From assembly GCA_947385425.1 (NCBI GenBank), contig CANDKY010000015.1, positions 1 through 46,036 on the forward strand: a stretch of DNA of 46,036 nt, read 5' to 3'. Below the pieces are notes generated by a model. It had not been told where the DNA came from. It ran no database searches and worked only from the letters and a program-made list of their open reading frames with translations. The position numbers and the translations under genes were made by a program. The stretch comes from an uncultured Lachnospiraceae bacterium. GTDB taxonomy: Bacteria; Bacillota; Clostridia; Lachnospirales; Lachnospiraceae. This document shows, piece by piece, positions 25,304 through 34,416 of this stretch (its first letter is position 1; each line of letters starts with the position of its first letter).

Positions 25304-26377
25304 ATGAAATATGCTTTGATAGGGTGCGGGAGAATTTCCCCCAATCATATAGCGGCTGCCTTGAAAAACCAGTTGGAGATTGTAGCTTTATGCGATTGTG
25401 AGAGAACAAATATAGAGGATAAAATTAAAAAGTTTGATTTGTCCGATGATATTCATATTTATGAGGATTATCAGGAGATGCTGCGTAAAGAATCTCCGCA
25501 GCTTGTCGCAGTTGCTACAGAAAGTGGGAAACATGCGGGAATTGCCCTGGATTGTATGGATTACGGGTGCAATTTAATCATCGAAAAACCGATTGCACTT
25601 TCCCTTGCCGATGCAGATAAAATAATAGAAAAGGCAAAGAAACTGGATTTGAAAGTATGTGCGTGCCATCAAAACCGTTTTAATAAATCCATCCGGAAAA
25701 TACGGGAGGCAGTGGAAAAGAACCGTTTTGGAAAAATGATTTACGGGACTGCCCATATCAGATGGTGCAGGGATCATGAATATTATGACAGGGCAAAGTG
25801 GAGAGGAACATGGGAACAGGACGGAGGCGCCCTAATGAATCAATGCATCCACAATATAGATCTATTGCGTTGGATGCTCGGTGATGAGGTTCTGGAAGTT
25901 GTGGGGATGACGGACAGGCTTCGGCATGATTATATAGAGGCGGAGGATTTGGGGATCGCATTAATTCATTTTAAGAATGGTACATATGGGATTGTCGAGG
26001 GGACAACAGACGTGTACCCTAAAAATTTAGAGGAAACTTTGTATTTATTTGGAGAGAAAGGTACGGTAAAGGCCGGGGGCCAGTCGGTCAATGTAATAGA
26101 GGAATGGAGATTTTCCGATATGCTGGATGATCCGGAAGAGGTAAAAGCACAGTTTCATGAAAATCCGCCTAATGTATACGGATATGGACATACCCCTTTG
26201 TATGCAGATATTATAGAAGCCATTAGAAACAACAGGGAACCATATGTAAATGCGGAAGCCGGTAAAAGGGCTTTAGAGCTGGTTTTGGCAATATATAAAT
26301 CATCATTGGCAAACGAGATAATTAGATTACCTTTGCAGGAAGGATCTACTATGGAGTACCAGAAGAAATTTATCTAA
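25304..26377 (+). CDS. Gfo/Idh/MocA sugar oxidoreductase (WbpB/WlbA-like)
   Basis: ATG 25304 sits after GGAGGAAAGGAAT; ATG 25286 is the alternative. The 357-residue protein has the N-terminal NAD-binding YALIGCGRISPNH and the active-site IIEKPIALS with the family's catalytic Lys; GGALMNQCIHNIDLLRWMLG is typical of the C-terminal domain. With the WbpE-like aminotransferase at 27804 it forms the pair that makes 3-amino-uronic sugars: WbpB/WlbA oxidises the 3-OH of UDP-GlcNAcA and WbpE/WlbC aminates the ketone. The 6-dehydrogenase is not in this window. Confidence 0.8.
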   Translation: MKYALIGCGRISPNHIAAALKNQLEIVALCDCERTNIEDKIKKFDLSDDIHIYEDYQEMLRKESPQLVAVATESGKHAGIALDCMDYGCNLIIEKPIALSLADADKIIEKAKKLDLKVCACHQNRFNKSIRKIREAVEKNRFGKMIYGTAHIRWCRDHEYYDRAKWRGTWEQDGGALMNQCIHNIDLLRWMLGDEVLEVVGMTDRLRHDYIEAEDLGIALIHFKNGTYGIVEGTTDVYPKNLEETLYLFGEKGTVKAGGQSVNVIEEWRFSDMLDDPEEVKAQFHENPPNVYGYGHTPLYADIIEAIRNNREPYVNAEAGKRALELVLAIYKSSLANEIIRLPLQEGSTMEYQKKFI

Positions 26378-26412
26378 AACAGGAAAATGTGCGGAAGCAG
26401 GGAGAAAGAAAC

Positions 26413-27321
26413 ATGGAAAACGGACGAGCGGAAAATAGCATGGCAATAAAAGGGGCTTCCTATATCGGAGAACCCCAATCATATACTGTTATGTATATTT
26501 CCAAAAAAGTGGAACATCTGCTGGAAAACCTGGAGGGGATAGAAGGCAGCCTGATTTTTGCAGAAGAAGGGATTCGTGTGCCTGATACCTATGCAGAAAG
26601 GAACCGGTTTGTTTTTTCGGATAATCCGCAAAGAGAGTACGCGGAATATATGCAGATCTATGCGGACAGAAAATGGAATGCGGATAAAGGAAGGCGTTAC
26701 ACACTGACAGATGGAGGGTATTATTTGGGTGAGAATGTCAGGATAGGAGGCAACGCTTGTATAGAGCCGGGATGTCTGCTTGGACATGATGTTATAATCG
26801 GAAAAAATGCATATATAAAGGCGGGAGTTAAGATAAAGAATGCAGTGATTGGAGATGATTTTACCGCCAATGAAAATGCGGTAATCGGAGCGGACGGGTT
26901 TACTATGGCAGTTGATAATAAAGGCAATAAATTCAGGATACCGACGCTTGGAAAAGTTATTATTGGAAATGGTGTGGAAATAGGGGCTCTTAATAACGTC
27001 TCTGTAGGTTCGGGAAGGGATACTGTAATAGAAGATTATGTAAAACTGGATGCGTTGGTTCATATTGGTCACGATGTCAGGATTAAAAAAAATACGGAAG
27101 TTACAGCAGGAGTGATTATAAGCGGGTTTGCAGTGATAGGAGAGGATGTATTTATCGGTGTAAATTCGTCCGTAAGGAACCGTATAGAATTGTCGGATTC
27201 GTGTTTTGTAGGAATGGGATCCAATGTGACTAAGCCGGTTGACAGGCAGGAGATTGTGGCTGGGAACCCGGCGCGCCCGATAAGGAAAAACAGGAGAGGG
27301 GATCAGGGTAGTGCAGAATGA
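26413..27321 (+). CDS. Second LpxD-like acyltransferase
   Basis: ATG 26413 follows GGGAGAAAGAAAC. The 302-residue protein has an atypical N-terminal ~95 residues, then hexapeptide rungs (VRIGGNACIEPG, VIIGKNAYIKAG), GADGFTMAVDNKGNK in place of the LpxD GADGFG motif, and LDALVHIGHDVRI with the catalytic-type His. It occupies the place of the N-acyltransferase WbpD/WlbB in the 3-amino-sugar module but is LpxD-like and longer. The adjacent hydratase suggests that it uses a 3-hydroxyacyl-CoA. Confidence 0.75.
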   Translation: MENGRAENSMAIKGASYIGEPQSYTVMYISKKVEHLLENLEGIEGSLIFAEEGIRVPDTYAERNRFVFSDNPQREYAEYMQIYADRKWNADKGRRYTLTDGGYYLGENVRIGGNACIEPGCLLGHDVIIGKNAYIKAGVKIKNAVIGDDFTANENAVIGADGFTMAVDNKGNKFRIPTLGKVIIGNGVEIGALNNVSVGSGRDTVIEDYVKLDALVHIGHDVRIKKNTEVTAGVIISGFAVIGEDVFIGVNSSVRNRIELSDSCFVGMGSNVTKPVDRQEIVAGNPARPIRKNRRGDQGSAE

Positions 27322-27722
27322 AGAAAAGCTATGTAATCGGAGAAACAGCAATATTTTCTAAAACAATATCAGAAAGCGATGTATATTTATTTGCAGGGAT
27401 TACGGGTGATTTTAATCCGATTCATGTAGACAAGGTTGCTGCTGAAAGTTCGGTTTTTGGAGAAAGAATCGTACATGGCACTCTGGTTGCAGGGTTGCTG
27501 TCCGGTGTCATCGGATTAAAATTTCCAGGTCCGGGAACGATTTATATGCAGCAGGACAGCCGCTTTTTATTGCCGGTAAAAATAGGGGATACTGTAACGG
27601 CAAAGGTGACATTATCTAAAATCATAAATGAGGATAAGGGGATATTGGAACTGCTGACTGAGGCGTTTAATCAGAATCAGGAAAGGGTAATGGAGGGCAA
27701 AGCGGTAGTAAAGGCTCCCTGA
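27318..27722 (+). CDS. MaoC-like (R)-specific enoyl-CoA hydratase
   Basis: 134 residues, a single hot-dog domain of the PhaJ/MaoC type. The hydratase motif GDFNPIHVDKVAA supplies the catalytic Asp and His, and FGERIVHGTLVAGLLSGVIG and PGPGTIYMQQ complete the family pattern. It overlaps the second acyltransferase by 4 bases. Such enzymes hydrate crotonyl-CoA to (R)-3-hydroxybutyryl-CoA. Coupled to LpxD-like acyltransferases, it probably makes the acyl donor for a 3-hydroxyacyl-amino sugar, a substituent known from bacterial O-antigens. Confidence 0.82.
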   Translation: MKKSYVIGETAIFSKTISESDVYLFAGITGDFNPIHVDKVAAESSVFGERIVHGTLVAGLLSGVIGLKFPGPGTIYMQQDSRFLLPVKIGDTVTAKVTLSKIINEDKGILELLTEAFNQNQERVMEGKAVVKAP

Positions 27723-27803
27723 TGCAGTAATAAAAGGTTTATGTATTATCTTTGGTTGAGATGCGTTTGGAAAATGTTCGGGAAGTATGGGAATGAGGAA
27801 GAG

Positions 27804-28928
27804 ATGGAATTCAGGGACTTAAAGATACAATATCAGATTTTGAAACATGACATTGACTTTGCGATAGAAAAGGTAATGAGCAGAGCGGATTTTATTTCAG
27901 GAAAAGAAGTAAAAGCATTGGAAGAAAAATTGGCGGAATATGTCGGAGTAAAGCATTGTATCACATGCGCAAATGGGACGGACGCATTGGTGCTTGCGCT
28001 TATGGCTTGGGGAATCGGAGAGGGAGATGCTGTGTTTGTCCCGGACTTTACCTTTTTTTCCACAGGGGAGGCGCCGGTGGTTTGCGGGGCAACACCAGTA
28101 TTTGTTGATGTAGATAAAACCACATTTAATATTTCGGCGGATGCATTAGAGCAGGCAATACTGCAGATAAGAGAAGAGGATGTATTGCGGCCCAAAGTGA
28201 TTATCGCGGTGGATTTATTCGGTCAGCCTGCCGATTATGGATCACTCAGGGAAGTTGCAGAAAAATATGGTTTATTGCTGTTGGAGGATGGGGCGCAGGG
28301 ATTTGGGGGAACCATACGAAAACGGAAAGCGTGTAGTTTTGGTGATATTTCTACAACTTCTTTTTTCCCTTCGAAACCACTTGGCTGTTATGGGGACGGA
28401 GGGGCTGTCTTTACTGACAATGATGAGTGGGCGGAATTGATCCGATCCTTATGCGTGCATGGCAAAGGGAAGGATAAGTATGATAATATTCGTATTGGTA
28501 TGAATTCGAGGCTGGATACTCTGCAGGCTGCAATTTTACAGGTTAAGTTATGGCAGTTTAATACCTATGAATTACAGCAAGTGAATGTGGCAGCACGGTG
28601 GTATGAGGAATTATCTGATTATGGAGTAATCATTCCCCGGACAGCGGAACATTTTATGTCATCCTGGGCACAGTACACCATTGTATGTAAAGATAAGGCG
28701 CAGAGGGAGCGGGTGCAAAAGGCATTAAAGGCAGAAGGAGTGCCGACAATGGTGTATTACGTAAAAGGTTTGCATGAGCAAAAGGCATTTGAGAACAAAT
28801 GCGTGGTTGTGGAAAAGTATGAGAATACACAATATCTTACGAACAGGGTGTTATCACTCCCTATTCATCCGTATTTGCGGAAGGAACAGGTAAAATATGT
28901 AGTGGAATTGATTCAGGAAACAATATAG
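27804..28928 (+). CDS. WbpE/WlbC-like PLP aminotransferase (DegT family)
   Basis: ATG 27804 follows TGAGGAAGAG; the frame extends upstream to 27741 without a better start. The 374-residue protein matches the WbpE pattern closely: FRDLKIQYQILK at the N-terminus, CANGTDALVLAL, EDGAQGFGGT, and SFFPSKPLGCYGDGGA with the PLP Lys at 191. WbpE converts UDP-3-keto-GlcNAcA to the 3-amino sugar. The MocA-type dehydrogenase and acyltransferases upstream complete the module. Confidence 0.83.
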   Translation: MEFRDLKIQYQILKHDIDFAIEKVMSRADFISGKEVKALEEKLAEYVGVKHCITCANGTDALVLALMAWGIGEGDAVFVPDFTFFSTGEAPVVCGATPVFVDVDKTTFNISADALEQAILQIREEDVLRPKVIIAVDLFGQPADYGSLREVAEKYGLLLLEDGAQGFGGTIRKRKACSFGDISTTSFFPSKPLGCYGDGGAVFTDNDEWAELIRSLCVHGKGKDKYDNIRIGMNSRLDTLQAAILQVKLWQFNTYELQQVNVAARWYEELSDYGVIIPRTAEHFMSSWAQYTIVCKDKAQRERVQKALKAEGVPTMVYYVKGLHEQKAFENKCVVVEKYENTQYLTNRVLSLPIHPYLRKEQVKYVVELIQETI

Positions 28929-28960
28929 AGCGTATACAAAAAAAGGGATGGAGGAAAATT

Positions 28961-29410
28961 ATGTCAAAACTTCAGATGGTAAAGAAAAAAAATAAGCTGT
29001 TGGCAATTATAATCCGTAATGATTATGATTGTGCAGGTGTGGATTTTCTGACACCGGCTGAATATTCACAGCAAATCGCGTATATGCACCATCCGATGGG
29101 GAAGGTCATAGATGCGCATGTACATAATTTAGTACATAGGAATGTCGTGCTTACTCAGGAAGTTCTGTTTATTAAAAAAGGGAAACTTCGGATTGATTTC
29201 TATGATGATTATCAGGATTATTTGGAAAGTTATACTTTATCGGAGGGTGATGTCATCCTTCTTACTTCTGGAGGCCATGGTTTTAAAGTATTGGAAGAAG
29301 TGGAAATGGTCGAGGTAAAACAGGGACCGTATTCGGGGGATGCGGATAAAATCAGGTTTGCAGGAATTGAAGATGAGTATGTTGTTCTGAAAGATGGGGC
29401 ATGTCAGTAA
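28961..29410 (+). CDS. Cupin-fold protein of the sugar-modification type
   Basis: 149 residues with a beta-rich single cupin: HVHNLVHRNVVLTQEVLFIKKG, LRIDFYDD, LSEGDVILLTSGGHGFKVLEE fit the two cupin motifs. Small cupins in such loci include FdtA/QdtA-type keto-isomerases and WbuC-like proteins. It lacks enough features to choose. It lies between the WbpE-like aminotransferase and a glycosyltransferase whose start region it overlaps. Confidence 0.65.
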   Translation: MSKLQMVKKKNKLLAIIIRNDYDCAGVDFLTPAEYSQQIAYMHHPMGKVIDAHVHNLVHRNVVLTQEVLFIKKGKLRIDFYDDYQDYLESYTLSEGDVILLTSGGHGFKVLEEVEMVEVKQGPYSGDADKIRFAGIEDEYVVLKDGACQ

Positions 29411-29427
29411 AAAGGTTGGAGATGATA

Positions 29428-30588
29428 ATGAGAAGAAGAAAGAAAATCGGCTTGGTTTTGGTAACGGAGCCGCAGCTTGGCGGCACTCATCAGTATGCAT
29501 GCCTTGTGGCATCTATTCTATTGAATTACAGGGACAAATATGAAATAGTGGCACTGTGCAGTAATACTTTTTGGATGAGGTGGTGTAAGAAAAATGGTCT
29601 TAGATATATCAGAAGAAGCTGGGAAGAGTATATGGATCAGGAAAAAGAATGGGCCATTCGTCACCCTATTATGAATTATTTATATTGTAATTACATGACT
29701 CCAAGCGGAAATGTACTCAGAAAAGAAAAAATTGATTTGTTGATTTGTTGTTTCCAGGGATTGTTTCTGCCTAATTTCAGAGCAAAGACAATCCACCCGG
29801 TACATGATTTGATGCATAGATATGAACCGGCATTTCCGGAAGTAAAGGGGATGGAAACGGAAAAAAGGGAACTTTTTCACAGGAGTCTGGTAAAATTTGC
29901 GGCGGGAGTGTTGGTAGATTCGAATGTTGGTAGACAGCAATTTGTAGAATCTTACATGGAGGGTAGCAGAAAAGGGCCATTGGTTAAGGTATTGCCGTAT
30001 ATCGCTCCGCAATATAAAACTGCGGAAGAGTATATTGAAACACCGGCAAAATATATTTTTTATCCCGCACAATTCTGGACACACAAAAATCATTTAAATT
30101 TGCTTAAAGCGGTTAAGATGTTAAAAAATGAGATACCGGATATCCATTTAGTTTTAGCCGGAAGTGAAAAAAACTCATTGCGTGTAGTGAAAGGATTTAT
30201 ATCAGAAAATGGATTAGAAGAAAATGTAACAATCAAGGGATTTGTCAGTAATGGGCAAATAATTTATCTGTATAAGCATGCAGCAGGACTGATTATGCCG
30301 TCATATTTTGGCCCTACGAATTTGCCGCCGTTAGAGGCTATGGCGCTGGGATGTCCGGTGGCAGTAGCGAATAATTATGCTATGCCAGAACAAGTAGGGG
30401 ATGCGGGTCTGCTTTTTAATCCTAATGCGCCGGAGGAAATGGCGGATTGTATTTTGAAGATGTGGAAGGATGAGAAATTAAGGAAAGAGATGATAATAAA
30501 AGGGTATAAAAGAGTAGATGCCTGGAAGGCGGAAGATTTTGAGAGAGAGTTTGTGAGAACGGTAGACAGGATTCTTGGAATAAAGTAA
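29428..30588 (+). CDS. Family 4 glycosyltransferase (GT-B)
   Basis: ATG 29428 lies 7 bases after GGAG; ATG 29401 overlaps the cupin gene. The 386-residue protein has an N-terminal KKIGLVLVTEPQLGGTHQYA and a full Glycos_transf_1 domain: YIFYPAQFWTHKNHLNLLKA, LVLAGSEKN, VTIKGFVSNGQIIYLYKHA, PSYFGPTNLPPLEAMALG with the catalytic-site Glu. It transfers a sugar with retention of configuration. The donor may be the acylated amino sugar made by the preceding genes. Confidence 0.85.
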   Translation: MRRRKKIGLVLVTEPQLGGTHQYACLVASILLNYRDKYEIVALCSNTFWMRWCKKNGLRYIRRSWEEYMDQEKEWAIRHPIMNYLYCNYMTPSGNVLRKEKIDLLICCFQGLFLPNFRAKTIHPVHDLMHRYEPAFPEVKGMETEKRELFHRSLVKFAAGVLVDSNVGRQQFVESYMEGSRKGPLVKVLPYIAPQYKTAEEYIETPAKYIFYPAQFWTHKNHLNLLKAVKMLKNEIPDIHLVLAGSEKNSLRVVKGFISENGLEENVTIKGFVSNGQIIYLYKHAAGLIMPSYFGPTNLPPLEAMALGCPVAVANNYAMPEQVGDAGLLFNPNAPEEMADCILKMWKDEKLRKEMIIKGYKRVDAWKAEDFEREFVRTVDRILGIK

Positions 30589-30599
30589 GGGGAGGAAGT

Positions 30600-31748
30600 A
30601 TGGATTTTATACCGGTGAATGAACCGTTGTTGGACGGTAACGAGAAGAAATATTTATGCGAATGTATTGATACAGGCTGGATATCTTCAGAGGGGCCTTT
30701 TGTAAAGGAATTTGAGCAGAGAATGAGCGGGACAGTGCGGCGAAAATACGGTATTGCAGTTACGAACGGGACTGCTGCATTGGAATTAGCAGTTCGGGCA
30801 TTGGAAATCGGAGAAGGCGATGAGGTAATTATGCCGGCGTTTACCATTATTTCCTGTGCAAGTGCGATCACAAGTGTTGGAGCGGTTCCGGTGTTAGTGG
30901 ACAGTGATAGGAATACCTGGAATATGAAAACCGATGAAATAGAAAAAAGAATCACTTCAAAAACAAAGGCAATTATGGTTGTCCATATTTATGGTCTTCC
31001 AGTGGAAATGGAACGGGTTATTCAGCTTGCGGGGAAGTATGGATTAAAAATTATTGAGGATGCAGCGGAGATGCATGGACAGACATATAATGGAAAACCG
31101 TGCGGCAGTTTTGGAGATATCAGTGTATTTAGTTTCTATCCGAATAAACATGTAACAACCGGAGAGGGAGGGATGATAGTCACTGATAATGAGGAGCTGG
31201 CCAAGCGGTGCCGTTCTCTGAGAAATTTGTGTTTCAGAAATGATATACGTTATGTACATAATGAGTTAAGCGGCAACTATCGTTTTACGAATCTGCAGGC
31301 GGCGGTAGGCTTGGCACAGTTAGAACGTCTGGAAGAATTTGTAAAACGAAAAAGGAAGATGGGAAAATATTATACAGAAGCATTAAAAGGTGTAGACGGA
31401 TTAAAATTTCCGGTGGAAAAGACGGAATATGCGGATAACATATACTGGGTATATGGGCTGGTATTAGAACCCTATATATCTGTTACAAACAGAGAGATGT
31501 GTAAAAAATTGGCAGAAGCCGGTATAGGGAGCAGAACGTTTTTCTGGTGTATGCATGAACAGCCCGTATATATGAAAAGAGGCTATTTTCAAGGAGAGAA
31601 TTATGTAAATGCGGAGTACCTTGCACGTAAAGGATTCTATATACCGAGTGGTATGGCGTTGACAGAAAAGCAGATGGAAATAGTAGTTACTCAAATAAAG
31701 CGCATTATGGATGAACTGTGTCATTCGGCGAAGGGAAAAAGAGTGTGA
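30600..31748 (+). CDS. Perosamine-synthase-like PLP aminotransferase (DegT family)
   Basis: ATG 30600 follows AAGGGGAGGAAGT. 382 residues with VNEPLLDGNEKKYL, WISSEGPFVKEFE, TNGTAALELAVRAL, EDAAEMHG, and SFYPNKHVTTGEGGM containing the PLP Lys at 183. This pattern is typical of GDP-perosamine synthase (Per/RfbE) and related 4-aminotransferases. The substrate GDP-4-keto-6-deoxymannose would have to be made by genes outside the window. It is the third DegT gene of the cluster, so at least two or three amino sugars are expected. Confidence 0.83.
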   Translation: MDFIPVNEPLLDGNEKKYLCECIDTGWISSEGPFVKEFEQRMSGTVRRKYGIAVTNGTAALELAVRALEIGEGDEVIMPAFTIISCASAITSVGAVPVLVDSDRNTWNMKTDEIEKRITSKTKAIMVVHIYGLPVEMERVIQLAGKYGLKIIEDAAEMHGQTYNGKPCGSFGDISVFSFYPNKHVTTGEGGMIVTDNEELAKRCRSLRNLCFRNDIRYVHNELSGNYRFTNLQAAVGLAQLERLEEFVKRKRKMGKYYTEALKGVDGLKFPVEKTEYADNIYWVYGLVLEPYISVTNREMCKKLAEAGIGSRTFFWCMHEQPVYMKRGYFQGENYVNAEYLARKGFYIPSGMALTEKQMEIVVTQIKRIMDELCHSAKGKRV

Positions 31749-31759
31749 GGGAGATTTTT

Positions 31760-32518
31760 ATGGATGTATTTAAGGATTATGCCTATTATTACAATGCTTT
31801 TTATGCGGACAAAAATTATCGTTATGAGGCCGGGCAGGTTGATCACCTGCTTAAAGAATATGGAGAAAACATAAAGAAAGTCATTAACTTTGGATGTGGT
31901 ACAGGCAGACATGATATTATTTTGGATGATTTAGGGTATTTGTGTACCGGGATTGATATGAGTGAACTGATGGTGAAACTGGCAAGAGAGAATGCGGAGA
32001 GGGAACAGAAGGATATTTCTTTTTCAGTTGCGGATATCAGGAATTATGAACCGGAAGAAAAGTATGATGCGGTTATTTCGCTTTTCCATGTAATGAGTTA
32101 TCAGGTGGGAAGTCATGATATTTTAAACGCATTTAAAACTGCTAGAAAAGCATTGGAGAAAGGGGGATTGTTTTTATTTGATATATGGTATGGTCCCGGG
32201 GTTTTAAGCGATAAGCCTGCTTTGCGTGTGAAGGAGGCGGGGGATGACAGGAATCGTATTATTCGGATTGCAAGGCCGATTATGTATGATAAGGAAAACA
32301 GAGTAGATGTATGTTATGAAGTGTTAGTCGTGGACAGAGATGGAAATAACGTTAAATTGATTAATGAAATGCACAGTATGCGCTATTTTTTTGTTCCAGA
32401 GCTGGAGATGTTATTGTCCCAGGCAGGTTTTCGGATCACAAAATGTCTGGATTGTAATACGTTAGGAGAAACGGATTATGAGTCGTGGACATGTTATATT
32501 ATTGCGGAAGCAATGTAA
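31760..32518 (+). CDS. SAM-dependent methyltransferase, possible sugar N-methyltransferase
   Basis: ATG 31760 after GTGAGGGAG is preferred to an upstream start at 31718 that overlaps the aminotransferase gene. 252 residues with YYNAFYADKNYRYEAGQVDHLL, motif I VINFGCGTGRHD, TGIDMSELMVKLA, and YDAVISLFHVMSYQ. The N-terminal region resembles the amino-sugar N-methyltransferases of the DesVI/TylM1 group. Its place right after the perosamine-synthase-like gene supports N-methylation of that amino group. O-methylation is the alternative. Confidence 0.72.
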   Translation: MDVFKDYAYYYNAFYADKNYRYEAGQVDHLLKEYGENIKKVINFGCGTGRHDIILDDLGYLCTGIDMSELMVKLARENAEREQKDISFSVADIRNYEPEEKYDAVISLFHVMSYQVGSHDILNAFKTARKALEKGGLFLFDIWYGPGVLSDKPALRVKEAGDDRNRIIRIARPIMYDKENRVDVCYEVLVVDRDGNNVKLINEMHSMRYFFVPELEMLLSQAGFRITKCLDCNTLGETDYESWTCYIIAEAM

Positions 32519-32578
32519 TGCAGATATTGCTTTAAATATTTGGATAAAAATAGAAGAGAAAGGAAATGAGTATTGAAT

Positions 32579-33061
32579 ATGAATAAAGGGATGGTCGCAG
32601 TAATTTCTACGCTTGTTGGGGCAATAGCCGGTGCAACTGCAGCAGCAAAGGTAAGTATTGGTATGATAGATCGCAACAGAGAGATGTCAGATAAGCATTT
32701 GATTATATTGCGCGCGTTAAATGAATGGATGATAACAAAGCAGAATGGTAAGCACATTATAGAATATTTTCATAAAAAAGAGATTAAGACAGTGGCCATT
32801 TATGGTATGAGTTTTTTAGGAGAAAGATTGTATGATGAGTTAAAGGGGACGGATGTTGAAGTTAAATATGCAATAGATAAAAATGCGGTTAATATTTTTT
32901 CAGAAATAGATATTTTGCTGCCGGATGAGGAATTGCCGGAAGTAGATGCTGTTATTGTGACGCCGATTTTCTTTTTTACAGAAATTGAAACTAATCTGGC
33001 TTCGAAGATACAAGCAGAGATAATACCATTAGATGATATTTTATATGAAATACAACTTTAA
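32579..33061 (+). CDS. Small membrane-anchored Rossmann-like domain protein
   Basis: About 160 residues. The first ~25 residues (MVAVISTLVGAIAGATAAA) form one hydrophobic helix likely to anchor the protein in the membrane. After a helical linker, residues ~68-155 repeat the cluster's small Rossmann-like domain (VAIYGMSFLGERLYDELKG, KYAIDKNAVN, AVIVTPIFFF). The start is ATG 32579; TTG 32573 is possible. It is the only copy of this domain that stands with a membrane anchor and no enzyme. A membrane tether for the glycan enzymes is speculation. Confidence 0.6.
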   Translation: MNKGMVAVISTLVGAIAGATAAAKVSIGMIDRNREMSDKHLIILRALNEWMITKQNGKHIIEYFHKKEIKTVAIYGMSFLGERLYDELKGTDVEVKYAIDKNAVNIFSEIDILLPDEELPEVDAVIVTPIFFFTEIETNLASKIQAEIIPLDDILYEIQL

Positions 33062-33139
33062 AAGTAATAATCTGGCAGAGCAACAGGAGGGAAAATGAAG
33101 GGTAGTATGGAAAAAATCTATAATTGAAAGGGTATATCT

Positions 33140-34375
33140 ATGGACATATCAATTATCATTCCGGTATATAATGCGGAAAAATATTTAAAGGAATGTTTGG
33201 ACAGTGCAATTTTGCAAACAGTGAAAGAGAAGGAAATCATTTGTATAGACGATGGCTCTACGGATAGCTCCCTGCAGATCCTGGAATGGTATAGTAAGAA
33301 AGAAGCAAACTTTAAAGTTCTGAGGCAGGAAAACAAGGGAGCCGGGGAAGCAAGAAATGCAGGATTGAAGATAGCTGTCGGGAAATATATAAGCTTTTTG
33401 GATGCGGATGATTTTTACATTGACCCGGAAGCTTTGGAAAAAATGATTTATGCCTGTGAAAACTGTCATCTGCATGTGTGTGCTGGTTTGCGCAGGGTTT
33501 ACAGGGATGGTTTCGGCATAGATTTTCCGCTGTACAGGGATTGTTTTGAGGAAGGAAAAAATGCGGGTGGTAAAGTAATGAGATATGTAGATTATCAGGA
33601 TGATTATTTTTACCAGAATTATATTTTTTCCGCCAGAGTAATACAGGAGAATGAAATAAGGTTTCCAGTATACAGGAGATATGAGGATCCTCCGTTTTTT
33701 TTAGCAGTTATGATGTTGATCAAGGAATATATAATTTTGCCGGTGGAATTTTATGGCTATAGAGATTCGGCGGAAGCGTTTTTACGCAAAGGATTGTATT
33801 TGACAGATATTTTAAGCGGGATACGGGATAATATGAAAATTGCCGCGGATAACAGCCTGGAGGAACTGAAAAAAATTTTAATCCACAGGATTGACAGTGA
33901 ATATGCCCTGTGGATTCTGGATAATGCAAATAAGGATATATTGGAAATATTAAACGAAATATGGAGGACAGCATTTGGTGGAAACAATATGGGAGGGAAT
34001 GCGGCAGAAACGGAAGCATCTCTGGAAATTGTAAGAACCATAGTTTCTGGCATAATAAGAGGTAATAGCCTGGGTGCTTATTTTGAGAAACAGGGACTGA
34101 CAGAAGTTGCAGTCTATGGTCTTGGGGCATTTGGGAAGATGGCTGTTGCAGAGTTGAAAAAATCAAAAGCAATTACAGTTTACGGAGTTGATCAGAAAGT
34201 AAAGGGGATGGACGGAGTTGTGGTATGCACATTAAAGGAAGCCAATCAAAAATGCAGCGAGATTATTATAACACCTTTGAAAAATAATGTAGATATTATA
34301 AATAGTGTCAGAAAAGTATGGCGAGGGAATGTAAGCGGGTTATATGATCTTGCACTTAAGGCAGAAGAAGTATAA
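33140..34375 (+). CDS. Family 2 glycosyltransferase with C-terminal Rossmann-like domain
   Basis: 411 residues: an N-terminal GT-A domain (ISIIIPVYNAEKYLKECLDS, CIDDGSTDSS, NKGAGEARNAGLKIA, FLDADDFYI with the DxD metal site). The C-terminal ~95 residues repeat the small domain (VAVYGLGAFGKMAVAELKK, VYGVDQKVKGMDG, IIITPLKN). It is an inverting glycosyltransferase acting in the cytoplasm. Upstream, 33062-33139 has no gene. Confidence 0.83.
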   Translation: MDISIIIPVYNAEKYLKECLDSAILQTVKEKEIICIDDGSTDSSLQILEWYSKKEANFKVLRQENKGAGEARNAGLKIAVGKYISFLDADDFYIDPEALEKMIYACENCHLHVCAGLRRVYRDGFGIDFPLYRDCFEEGKNAGGKVMRYVDYQDDYFYQNYIFSARVIQENEIRFPVYRRYEDPPFFLAVMMLIKEYIILPVEFYGYRDSAEAFLRKGLYLTDILSGIRDNMKIAADNSLEELKKILIHRIDSEYALWILDNANKDILEILNEIWRTAFGGNNMGGNAAETEASLEIVRTIVSGIIRGNSLGAYFEKQGLTEVAVYGLGAFGKMAVAELKKSKAITVYGVDQKVKGMDGVVVCTLKEANQKCSEIIITPLKNNVDIINSVRKVWRGNVSGLYDLALKAEEV

Positions 34376-34416
34376 GCATATTCTTCGGTGTTTTAGATGA
34401 AAGGCGGATTTGTACA

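Noticed and set aside
26479-27351. 290-codon open frame on - opposite the second LpxD-like gene
   Set aside because: The plus strand encodes regular hexapeptide repeats with proper spacing; the minus frame is a by-product of that periodic sequence.
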